A stretch of 64,000 bases of DNA from Variovorax sp. PMC12 (GTDB lineage Bacteria; Pseudomonadota; Gammaproteobacteria; Burkholderiales; Burkholderiaceae_C), in contig NZ_CP027774.1 of NCBI RefSeq assembly GCF_003019815.1, positions 248,001 through 312,000 of the forward strand, written 5' to 3'. How positions within the stretch are numbered: the first letter of the stretch is position 1; each line of letters begins with the position of its first letter. Positions 40,715 to 48,281 of this stretch are shown here, piece after piece. The notes under the pieces are model-generated. The model saw only the letters and a program-made list of their open reading frames with translations, made no database searches and had not been told where the DNA came from. The position numbers and the translations under genes were made by a program.

Positions 40715-42406
40715 CTACTTCGTGAGCGCGACGTATTGGGGACTGGTGCCGCCCGACGGAAACTGGACCGGGCTCGACAAGGCGCCGGTGACCGGATCGA
40801 TGTCGAAGACCGAGACCGTGCTGGATATCTGGTTGGCGGTGTAGACACGGCGGCCGGTGCGGTCCACGCTGATCGACGTCGGCCCCGACCCTCCGGTCGC
40901 GAAGGGACTGCCGGCCAGCGGCGTCGGCACGCCGGTGCGTGCGTCGATGGCGAACGCCGACACGTTCGCAGCGTTGACGTTGGCGACGTAGACGAATCGC
41001 CCTGTCGGATCGATGCCGAGGCCGCGTCCGGCCATTCCGGTGTCGACCGAGGCAACCTGCGTCAGCGTGCCCGCCCGCGGATCGATGGCATACGCGATGA
41101 GCCTGGAAGGCGCAGGGTTGGGGGCTATTGCCGCCACGTAGGCAAACCGTCCGGAGGGTTCCAGCGCAACGTTGAATGCCTGCAGTCCGACCGGCAGGAC
41201 AACGCTCTGCACGGGCCCGCTCAATGCGCCGGAGGTCGCATCGATGGCGAGCACGTCGACGCTGCCATCGAGGTGCGGAAGGTACGCGAACCGGCTAGCG
41301 CCATCGATGGCCATCCAGAAGTCGTTGGGCGAGCCACCGGTGGCGAAGGAAGTTGCCGCGCCAAGCTGCCCCGTGGCGCTGTCGATCGCGAACTGCACGA
41401 CACTGCGGTTGCCCAGCACATAGGCGAAACGGCCCTGCGGTTCGATGGCAATGAACCTGGCGCTGTTGACGAAGACAGTCTGCACAAGCAGCAGCGCGCC
41501 AGTGCCCGGGTCGATCGAGAACACGAAGACGGTGCTGCTCAGCAAGCCGGCGACATACGCGTAGCGCCCCGAGGGGTCCACCGTCATGTGCTGCGGCGAG
41601 CTGCCTGCGGCCACCGTCGTGGGCGCCGGCAGCGAGCCGCCAGCGCCGATCTCGAATGCGCTCGCGTTGTTCGAGCCTTCGTTGGGCGTGTAGGCGAAAC
41701 GCGAAAGGCCGACGTCCGTGCAACGCACTTCGACGGACGTGACGTCGGACGCGCCCACGGTACCGAACGCACCGTGCGCCACGCACGTCTGCGCCGCCGC
41801 GGGCTGCGTCTTCACGGTGACGCCATAACCGGCACCGCTGGCCACCGGCGTGGCGAAGCTGAAAGTGCCGTTGGCCGTGACCGTCAAGTCGTCGCCCGCA
41901 TTGTTCTGCAGCACCACCCGGTCGCCGCCCGCAAGCTTCGTGACCTTGACACTCACATTGAACGCGGCAGCCGAGCACACGACCGCGATGTCGCCCACGT
42001 CGGCCTCGCCCACCGTGCCCGCGCCGCGGTTGACCGTGCAAGTCTGTGGCGGGTTGGCGGGCTGCTGCTTCACCGTGACTGCGTAGCTGGCGCCCTTGGC
42101 ACGACGGTCCCCGAAAACGAAGCGGCCGTCCGCCGCGACCGCCACGTCGGCCGAGCCGGCCTGCTGCAGCACCAGCCCGCTGCCCACGAGGCCGCTGACG
42201 CTGCCGCCCACGGCGTACGTGGACGCCTGCACCGCGGGCGTGCCGCCACTGCCAGCGCCCCCGATCGGCAGCGGGAAGGCCGAAAACCCGGACCCTCCGC
42301 CACCACCGCCGCCGCACGAGAGCACGGCGAGCGGCAACAGCAGCAGCGATGCCTTTTGCAAAAGACGCAAAGAGGTGGCGGCGCGGATGCTGCTGGTCAA
42401 AGGCAT
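40715..42406 (-). CDS. YncE-like beta-propeller lipoprotein
   Basis: 563 residues. The signal peptide ends in a lipobox, PLAVLSCGGG, followed by seven glycines and a Gly/Ser/Pro linker, so the mature protein is a lipoprotein. Two beta-sandwich-like repeats with CTVNRGAGTVGEADVGDIAVVC and CVAHGAFGTVGASDVTSVEVRC lie at about 95-235. Then a seven-bladed propeller begins, with repeated GRFAYV(x)N motifs such as GRYAYVAGL, GRFAYVLGNRS and GRFVYVANVNA. The family includes lactonase-like and metal-reduction accessory proteins; no enzyme residues can be named. It is convergent with no neighbour and likely monocistronic. Confidence 0.85.
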   Translation of the reverse strand: MPLTSSIRAATSLRLLQKASLLLLPLAVLSCGGGGGGGSGFSAFPLPIGGAGSGGTPAVQASTYAVGGSVSGLVGSGLVLQQAGSADVAVAADGRFVFGDRRAKGASYAVTVKQQPANPPQTCTVNRGAGTVGEADVGDIAVVCSAAAFNVSVKVTKLAGGDRVVLQNNAGDDLTVTANGTFSFATPVASGAGYGVTVKTQPAAAQTCVAHGAFGTVGASDVTSVEVRCTDVGLSRFAYTPNEGSNNASAFEIGAGGSLPAPTTVAAGSSPQHMTVDPSGRYAYVAGLLSSTVFVFSIDPGTGALLLVQTVFVNSARFIAIEPQGRFAYVLGNRSVVQFAIDSATGQLGAATSFATGGSPNDFWMAIDGASRFAYLPHLDGSVDVLAIDATSGALSGPVQSVVLPVGLQAFNVALEPSGRFAYVAAIAPNPAPSRLIAYAIDPRAGTLTQVASVDTGMAGRGLGIDPTGRFVYVANVNAANVSAFAIDARTGVPTPLAGSPFATGGSGPTSISVDRTGRRVYTANQISSTVSVFDIDPVTGALSSPVQFPSGGTSPQYVALTK

Positions 42407-42487
42407 GTCGACTTACTCTAAGAAACAATTGGCGCAACAATGTTACTTGAGTCCGCCGGCGCGCAGGCGCTGCGTCAGCCGGGTAAG

Positions 42488-42605
42488 GTGGTCGATGACG
42501 AACCGATGGTCCGGATGCTGGTCACCGAGGTGCTCCAGGATGACCAAGCCCTTTCCGGCCGAAGCCTTGGCGGCGCGGGTGCAGGAGATGCCGGCGCAGC
42601 CCTGA
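42488..42605 (+). pseudogene. Response-regulator receiver remnant with an internal deletion
   Basis: In one frame the DNA encodes VVDDEPMVRMLVTEVLQD, the start of a receiver domain with its acidic pair. Shortly after, in the next frame, it encodes MTKPFPAEALAARVQEMPAQP and a stop, the C-terminal end of the same domain with the TKPF lysine. The roughly 70-residue middle, including the phosphoacceptor aspartate, is missing. The combination resembles receivers of hybrid kinases (VMTKPFAxEALAxR). It lies antisense to none of the neighbouring genes and ends six bases before the GlgX stop. It cannot encode a working receiver. Confidence 0.6.
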
Positions 42606-42610
42606 GGCGA

Positions 42611-44755
42611 TCACTCGGACGCGCGCGGCGCGCTCAGGAAAACCAGGACCGAACGGCCGGTCGCAAGATATTCCTCGAAGGTCTCGTTCGATGAACCGTT
42701 CGCGTCGTTGTTCGTTTCCATGGCCAGCGTCCAGGGCTCGCCGGGTGCGGGGGGAAGCTTGAAAGGCACCGCGTCCTGCCAGCCGTTGAAGATGACGAGC
42801 GCGCTGGTGTCGTGCGCGGGCCGGTCGACCGCCGACACGGGCGCTCTGCCATCCAGAAGCAGCGCGAACGACCGCGTCTGCGTGTCCTCCCAGTGCGCGG
42901 GCGTCATCTCGTTGCCGTCGGGAGCGAACCAGGCGGCGTCCTTGGCGCCGCCCTCTCCTCCGAATGTCGCTCCCGTCAGGAAGCGATTGCGGCGCAGCAC
43001 GGGGGTCTGCCTGCGAAGCGCCAGCAGCTTCTGCGTGAAGCCGCGCAATGCGCGTGCAGCGTCCGTGCCTGCAGCCTCCCAGTCCACCCACGAAATATCG
43101 TCGTCCTGGCAGTACGCGTTGTTGTTGCCCTTTTGAGTTCGCCCGAACTCATCGCCGGCCAGCAGCATCGGCGTGCCTTGGGACAGGAACAGCGTGGCCA
43201 GCTGGTTTCGCTGCTGCCGCGCGCGCAGTGCAAGGATCTGGGGGTCGTCGGTAGGACCTTCGGCGCCGCAGTTCCAGCTGCGGTTGTCCGAATGGCCATC
43301 GCGGTTGTCTTCGCCGTTGGCTTCGTTGTGCCGCTCGTTGTAGCTCACGGTATCGGCCAGCGTGAACCCGTCGTGCGCGCTGATGAAGTTCACCGACGCC
43401 CAGGGGCGGCGGCCGCGGTTGTTGAAGCGGTCGGCACTGGCCGTGACGCAGGAAGCCAGTTTGGGCGCCATGGCTTCATCGCCTTTCCAGAATGCACGCA
43501 CCGTGTCGCGGAACTGGTCGTTCCACTCGGCCCATCCCGGCGGAAAGCCGCCGACCTGGTAGCCGCCCGGGCCGATGTCCCACGGCTCCGCGATGAGCTT
43601 CACGCTGGAGAGCACCGGATCCTGCCGGCAGCTCTTCAGGAAGCCGCCGCCTTCGTCGAAGCCGTGCGGCTCGCGCGCCAGGATCGTGGCCAGGTCGAAG
43701 CGAAAGCCGTCCACGCGCATTTCGGTCACCCAGTACCGCAGGCTGTCCGTGACCATCTGGAGCACACGCGGATGGCTCAGGTTGACGGTGTTGCCGGTGC
43801 CCGTGTCGTTGATGTAGTAGCGCGGCTCGTTCGGCATCAGGCGGTAGTAGCTCGCGTTGTCGATGCCCTTGAAGGAAATGGTCGGGCCCAGTTCGTTGCC
43901 CTCGGGCGTGTGGTTGTAGACCACGTCGAGGATCACCTCGAGCCCCTGGCTGTGGAAACGGTCCACCATGTGCTTGAACTCGTCGATGTGCGGACCGTCC
44001 ATGTAGCGCTGGTCCAGCGCGAAGAAGCCGATCGTGTCGTAGCCCCAGAAGTTGGTCAGTCCCTTGTCCGTCAGGAACGGCTGGTTCAGAAAATACTGGA
44101 TCGGCAGCAGCTCGACGCTGGTAACGCCCAGCTCACGCATCCCGGCGATCACCGCATCCTGCGCCATGCCCGCGAAGGTGCCTCTGAGGTTCTCGGGCAC
44201 GCCCGGGTGGCGCATCGTGAAGCCGCGAACATGGGTTTCATAGAACACCGTGTCGCTCCAGGGCACCATCGGTCCCTGGGGCTGCGACCACGCGAACTTC
44301 GAATCCACGACCACGCATTTCGGCATGAAGGGCGCGCTGTCGCGCTCGTCGAAGCTCAGGTCGCCATCCGGGTGGCCCACGGTGTAGCCGAACAGCTCGG
44401 GTCCCCATTTGAGCTCGCCCATGTGGGCCTTGGCATAGGGATCGAGCAGGAGCTTGTGGTGATTGAAGCGGTGGCCCTTCTCCGGCTCATAGGGGCCATG
44501 AACACGCAGGCCATAGCGAGCGCCGGGCTGCAGGCCCGGGATGAAGCCGTGCCACACCTCGTCGGTGTATTCCGGCAGGGTGACACAGCCCAGTTCCTTT
44601 TCACCGGCCTCGTCGTAGATGCAGACGTCGACCCGGGTCGCATGCGCCGAAAAGACGGCGAAGTTGACCCCGTCGTCTCGATACGTGGCCCCAAGCGGAT
44701 AAGCATGGCCCTCCTCCGCAGAATATTTGGCGTTGGCGTCGGAAGCAGTGGACAT
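42611..44755 (-). CDS. glgX: Glycogen debranching enzyme (isoamylase-type, GH13)
   Basis: 714 residues. An N-terminal CBM48-type domain (YPLGATYRDDGVNFAVFSAHA) leads into a GH13 barrel: VVYNHT, the nucleophile Asp in VDGFRFDLA near residue 354, the acid Glu in LIAEPWDIG, and SAHDGFTL for the third carboxylate. The catalytic triad is therefore intact. The enzyme cleaves alpha-1,6 branches in phosphorylase-limited glycogen. No other glycogen genes lie in this window, so it is isolated. A TCCTAC motif is 81 bases upstream of the start. The gene ends in the ASE stop at 42611. Confidence 0.96.
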   Translation of the reverse strand: MSTASDANAKYSAEEGHAYPLGATYRDDGVNFAVFSAHATRVDVCIYDEAGEKELGCVTLPEYTDEVWHGFIPGLQPGARYGLRVHGPYEPEKGHRFNHHKLLLDPYAKAHMGELKWGPELFGYTVGHPDGDLSFDERDSAPFMPKCVVVDSKFAWSQPQGPMVPWSDTVFYETHVRGFTMRHPGVPENLRGTFAGMAQDAVIAGMRELGVTSVELLPIQYFLNQPFLTDKGLTNFWGYDTIGFFALDQRYMDGPHIDEFKHMVDRFHSQGLEVILDVVYNHTPEGNELGPTISFKGIDNASYYRLMPNEPRYYINDTGTGNTVNLSHPRVLQMVTDSLRYWVTEMRVDGFRFDLATILAREPHGFDEGGGFLKSCRQDPVLSSVKLIAEPWDIGPGGYQVGGFPPGWAEWNDQFRDTVRAFWKGDEAMAPKLASCVTASADRFNNRGRRPWASVNFISAHDGFTLADTVSYNERHNEANGEDNRDGHSDNRSWNCGAEGPTDDPQILALRARQQRNQLATLFLSQGTPMLLAGDEFGRTQKGNNNAYCQDDDISWVDWEAAGTDAARALRGFTQKLLALRRQTPVLRRNRFLTGATFGGEGGAKDAAWFAPDGNEMTPAHWEDTQTRSFALLLDGRAPVSAVDRPAHDTSALVIFNGWQDAVPFKLPPAPGEPWTLAMETNNDANGSSNETFEEYLATGRSVLVFLSAPRASE

Positions 44756-44835
44756 GTCGGCGTACCCGAGTTTCAGAGGGTGAGAGCGTCACCGTACGGC
44801 CCGGCAACGAACATCGGATAGACCGCTGAGCAAAC

Positions 44836-44841
44836 GTAGGA
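44836..44841 (-). promoter_or_regulatory. TCCTAC motif upstream of glgX
   Basis: Gene-direction context GGTCCTACGTTTGCT, 81 bases before the GlgX start. Member of the shared motif set described for the stress genes. Confidence 0.35.
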
Positions 44842-44947
44842 CCACATGGATGCGCTCCAGTCTTTGCGAACACGCGCACCGGAACAGCACGCGCGTACGG
44901 CATCATGGCGGCCTCGCGCCACCCTGAAGCAGAAGAGGACCTCGTTG

Positions 44948-46666
44948 ATGATCATCGGTATCGACCTGGGCACCACCCACAGCCTGGCCGCCGTCTGGAA
45001 GGACGGCCGCCCTCACCTCGTGGTGAACGCGCTGGGCGCCTACCTGACGCCCTCTTGCGTGAGCATCGACGCCGACGGCAGCGTGCTGGTGGGCCAGGCC
45101 GCGCGCGACCGGCTTCAGACGCACCCCGCGGTGACGGCGTCGCTCTTCAAGCGCTACATGGGCAGCGACAAGACCTTCCAGCTCGGCGCACGGAGCTTTC
45201 GCGCCGAGGAGCTGTCGTCGCTGGTGCTGCGCTCGCTGAAGGCCGACGCCGAGGCCATGCTGGGCGAGCCGGTGACCGAGGCGGTGATCACCGTGCCGGC
45301 CTACTTCTCCGACAGCCAGCGCAAGGCCACGCGCATCGCAGGCCAGCTCGCGGGGCTGCAGGTGGAGCGGCTGGTCAACGAGCCCACCGCTGCCGCGCTG
45401 GCCTACGGGCTGCACCAGGACGAAGACGCGACCCAGTTCCTGGTCTTCGACCTGGGCGGCGGCACCTTCGACGTGTCGATCCTCGAAATGTTCGAGGGCG
45501 TGATGGAAGTGCGTGCCACGGCCGGCGACAACTTCCTCGGCGGCGAAGACTTCGTCAACGAGATCGTGCAGCTGTTCTTCGCCGACACCGGCCTGCCCGA
45601 GGCCGCGCGCGCCGACGGCGGGTTCATGCAGCAGCTGGTGGCGCGCGCCGAGCTGGCCAAGCGTGCGCTGTCGGAGAGCGAGAGCGCCATGCTCACGCTC
45701 CACTGGCAAGACCGCGAGCACACGCTGGCCCTCACGCAGGAGCGCTTTCGCGCCATCAGCGAACCGCTGCTGGCGCGGCTGCGCGGCCCGGTCGAACGCG
45801 CGCTGCGCGACGCCAGCATCCGCGCGGGCGAGATCGACAACGTGGTGCTCGCCGGCGGCGCGACACGCTCGCCCGTGGTGCGGCAGATGGTCACGCGCAT
45901 GTTCGGCCGCTTTCCCGCGATGGACATCAACCCCGACGAGGTGGTGGCGCTCGGCGCCGCCGTGATGGCCGGCCTGAAGGCGCGCGACCTGGCGCTCAAG
46001 GAAGTGGTGATGACCGACGTGTGCCCCTACACGCTGGGCGTGGAGACCGTGCACCGCATGCCTGGCGGCGGCGAGGTCGACGGCTATTTCTCGCCCATCA
46101 TCGAGCGCAACACCGTGGTGCCGGCAAGCCGCGTCAAGAGCTACGTTCCGGTGCGCGAAGGGCAGCGCCTGCTCGCGCTGGAGATCTTCCAGGGCGAGGC
46201 GCGGCTGGTGCGCGACAACATCAGGCTCGGCGTGCTCGAAGTGCCGCTGCCGCCCGGCCCGCGCGCCGAAGCCAGCGTCGAGGTGCGCTTCACCTACGAC
46301 GTGAATGGCCTGCTGGAGGTCGAGGCGACCGTCGTGTCCACGAAGGAAGTGCACCGGCTGGTGATTCAGGGCAACAGCGGCGTGCTCAGCGAACTGGAGA
46401 TCGCCGCGCGCCTGAGCCAGCTGGCCGAACTCAAGATCCACCCGCGCGACAAGGCCGAGAACCGTGCGCTGGTGGCGCAGGCCGAGCGCGTGTTCCAGCA
46501 GTTGCGCGGAGACGCCCGTGAACGGCTGGGCGACGATATCTCGCGTTTCGAACTCACGCTCGAATCCCAGGACGAGCGGCAGATCCGTTCGGCGCGCGAG
46601 CGGCTGCGCAAGGCCGTGGGCTTCTTCGAGCGCGACAGCCACTTCGATCCGGACTTCGTGTTTTGA
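44948..46666 (+). CDS. hscC: HscC-type Hsp70 chaperone
   Basis: 572 residues, close to E. coli HscC (556) and shorter than DnaK. Start ATG 44948 gives MIIGIDLGTTHSLAAVW, the phosphate-1 motif; VFDLGGGTFDVSIL near 165 and VLAGGATRSPVVRQM near 300 are the other ATPase motifs. The linker and substrate-binding domain follow (DVCPYTLGVETVHR, IERNTVVPASR, VEATVVSTKEVHRL). HscC is a specialised Hsp70 that needs its own J-proteins. The next gene, overlapping by a TTGA, encodes a J-like membrane protein, so a dedicated pair is likely. The C-terminal lid is short. Confidence 0.93.
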   Translation: MIIGIDLGTTHSLAAVWKDGRPHLVVNALGAYLTPSCVSIDADGSVLVGQAARDRLQTHPAVTASLFKRYMGSDKTFQLGARSFRAEELSSLVLRSLKADAEAMLGEPVTEAVITVPAYFSDSQRKATRIAGQLAGLQVERLVNEPTAAALAYGLHQDEDATQFLVFDLGGGTFDVSILEMFEGVMEVRATAGDNFLGGEDFVNEIVQLFFADTGLPEAARADGGFMQQLVARAELAKRALSESESAMLTLHWQDREHTLALTQERFRAISEPLLARLRGPVERALRDASIRAGEIDNVVLAGGATRSPVVRQMVTRMFGRFPAMDINPDEVVALGAAVMAGLKARDLALKEVVMTDVCPYTLGVETVHRMPGGGEVDGYFSPIIERNTVVPASRVKSYVPVREGQRLLALEIFQGEARLVRDNIRLGVLEVPLPPGPRAEASVEVRFTYDVNGLLEVEATVVSTKEVHRLVIQGNSGVLSELEIAARLSQLAELKIHPRDKAENRALVAQAERVFQQLRGDARERLGDDISRFELTLESQDERQIRSARERLRKAVGFFERDSHFDPDFVF

Positions 46667-48000
46667 GCGCCGTGACAGCCGCTTTCGAGCGCCTCGGCCT
46701 GGCGCCGACGCGCGACGCCAAGGCCATCAAGCGCGCCTATGCGGCGGCGCTGAAGGCCATCGACCAAGGCAGCGAGCGCGAGGCCTTCGAGCGGCTGCGC
46801 CAGGCTTACGAGCAGGCGCTGGCCTGGGCCGCGCAGGCGGACGACGAGCAGGAAAGTGAGGACGAGCCTGACATCTCTCCGCATTCCACGCCCGTTGCGC
46901 CGCCGGCCGATCCGCCCCGCATGGATGAGCCCTTGCCTGCCGCGACCGTCTCGCCCACGCCCGACGAAGCAAGGCAAGCGCTGCGCCACTGGACCGAGCA
47001 GTTGCGCGATGCGCCCCCCGAGGCCGTCGCGGACGTTTTCGAAGCGGCGCTGGCCGACCCGCGGCTGCTGCATCTGGACAGCCACGCGCAGCTCGAGGCC
47101 CGCATCGCCGATCTGCTGCACGACGATCCCGCCGGGCGGGCCGCGCTGTTCGACACCGCGGCGCTGCGCTTTCACTGGGCCGATCGCAACGCCCGGCCGA
47201 TTGCCAGCACTGCGGCCGCGCACTGGATTTCGCGCGTGATCAACCAGGGCCTGCAGTGGCAAGCACAGGCGCCGGCCGTGACTGACCTGCAAAAGCAGGC
47301 GCTCGATGCGGCTGCGCGCGTGGCCTCGCCCGGGCCTGCGCAGGCGCGCCTTGCGCCGGCGCTCGACGACATGGCGCGCGACTTTCCCGACTGGTTCGCG
47401 CTGCACCTCGCCGCGCAGGGCCACGCCCATCTGCCGGCATGGCTGGCGTTGCACGCCAGGCTCGCATCGCGGTGGGCCGGACAGATCGAGCGGCAGCAAC
47501 GCTATTTCGGCACGCGCGGCAAGACCGTGCGCACGCTGCTGGGCGGATTCTTCGTGCTGCTGCTGGCCGCGGCCGTACTTTCCGGCGTGATGAGCCGCAT
47601 GACCGGCGGCCCTGCGCCCGCGGTCGTGGCCGTCCCCACGAGCGCACTTTCCGCCACGCCCGAAGCGGTGCTGGCCTACGAGATCACCGGCGCCGTGACG
47701 CGCGACAGCTGCGAGAGCACCGAGGAATTCGTGCACGAGTCCAACTGGCTTCAGGTCGGCGACAGTGACGCGGTCGCGCTGCTGGCCACGCGCGCCATGC
47801 GCTGCCAGGACAAGGGCCTGTGGTCGCGCAAGGACGACGCGCTGATGGCCTGCCTGCGCGCCGAGCGTGCCGCGGCGCTGGCAGCGGGCCGCGTCGAGGA
47901 CGCACCGCGCTGCCTGCCGTCCGGGCCCCGGGTAGCCGGCGAAAAGCCCGAGCCGGCACGCCCCGAAAATCAAGGTTCTCGACAAAAGGAAAGTCGATGA
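46663..48000 (+). CDS. J-domain-like membrane protein, probable HscC partner (DjlB-like)
   Basis: 445 residues with a TTG start at 46663 in the HscC stop (GTG 46672 is an alternative). The first 60 residues resemble a J domain: AFERLGLAPTRDAKAIKRAYAAALKAIDQGSEREAFERLRQAYEQAL (pieces), but the HPD motif that activates Hsp70 ATPase is missing, as its place is KAIDQGSER. A Pro-rich linker follows, then a mixed helical region and one membrane segment at about 293-312 (GGFFVLLLAAAVLSGVMS). The arrangement mirrors DjlB/DjlC of E. coli, whose genes neighbour hscC. It may recruit HscC to the membrane without fully stimulating it. Confidence 0.8.
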   Translation: MSAVTAAFERLGLAPTRDAKAIKRAYAAALKAIDQGSEREAFERLRQAYEQALAWAAQADDEQESEDEPDISPHSTPVAPPADPPRMDEPLPAATVSPTPDEARQALRHWTEQLRDAPPEAVADVFEAALADPRLLHLDSHAQLEARIADLLHDDPAGRAALFDTAALRFHWADRNARPIASTAAAHWISRVINQGLQWQAQAPAVTDLQKQALDAAARVASPGPAQARLAPALDDMARDFPDWFALHLAAQGHAHLPAWLALHARLASRWAGQIERQQRYFGTRGKTVRTLLGGFFVLLLAAAVLSGVMSRMTGGPAPAVVAVPTSALSATPEAVLAYEITGAVTRDSCESTEEFVHESNWLQVGDSDAVALLATRAMRCQDKGLWSRKDDALMACLRAERAAALAAGRVEDAPRCLPSGPRVAGEKPEPARPENQGSRQKESR

Positions 48001-48263
48001 ACAAGCCCGCCCGAATGCTCATGCTTGCTGGCGTTGTCGCGCTGTTGATTGGCGCTTTCCTCGCCTTTGCCGGCGGGCCGCCGGAAGCAGCCTTCGCCAC
48101 CGCGATGACCGCGACCGACGCCAACGCGGCAGCCAGGGCGATCAGCGCGGCCAACAACAGCGAGATCGGCGGCAACGCCTTGGCCATGTTCCTCATGGGC
48201 TTTGGCGTCGTGCTGCTGGTCGGGTTCGCGAAGGCGCGAAAGGGCCAGGACCGGCTTTCCTGA
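47997..48263 (+). CDS. Small two-helix membrane protein of unknown function
   Basis: 88 residues; ATG 47997 overlaps the preceding stop (ATGA) and is preceded by AAAGGAAAG. Two hydrophobic segments are at about 6-25 (RMLMLAGVVALLIGAFLAFAG) and 60-78 (NALAMFLMGFGVVLLVGFA), joined by an Ala-rich polar loop. The coupling to the HscC and J-like genes suggests a third component of that chaperone set. It has no recognisable domain; I do not assign a function. Confidence 0.65.
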   Translation: MNKPARMLMLAGVVALLIGAFLAFAGGPPEAAFATAMTATDANAAARAISAANNSEIGGNALAMFLMGFGVVLLVGFAKARKGQDRLS

Positions 48264-48281
48264 TCGCCCGCGCCGATCAGG
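48259..48281. terminator. Bidirectional hairpin between convergent genes
   Basis: CCTGATCG and CGATCAGG are perfect 8-base arms with a 7-base loop (CCCGCGC). Both stop codons, of the small membrane protein and katE, lie in the arms. No T-run follows, but the location between two convergent genes supports a bidirectional terminator or stabiliser. Confidence 0.5.

Noticed and set aside
42812..44821. Long plus-strand open frame across glgX
   Set aside because: Antisense shadow of the GlgX catalytic barrel; its protein has no recognisable motif.
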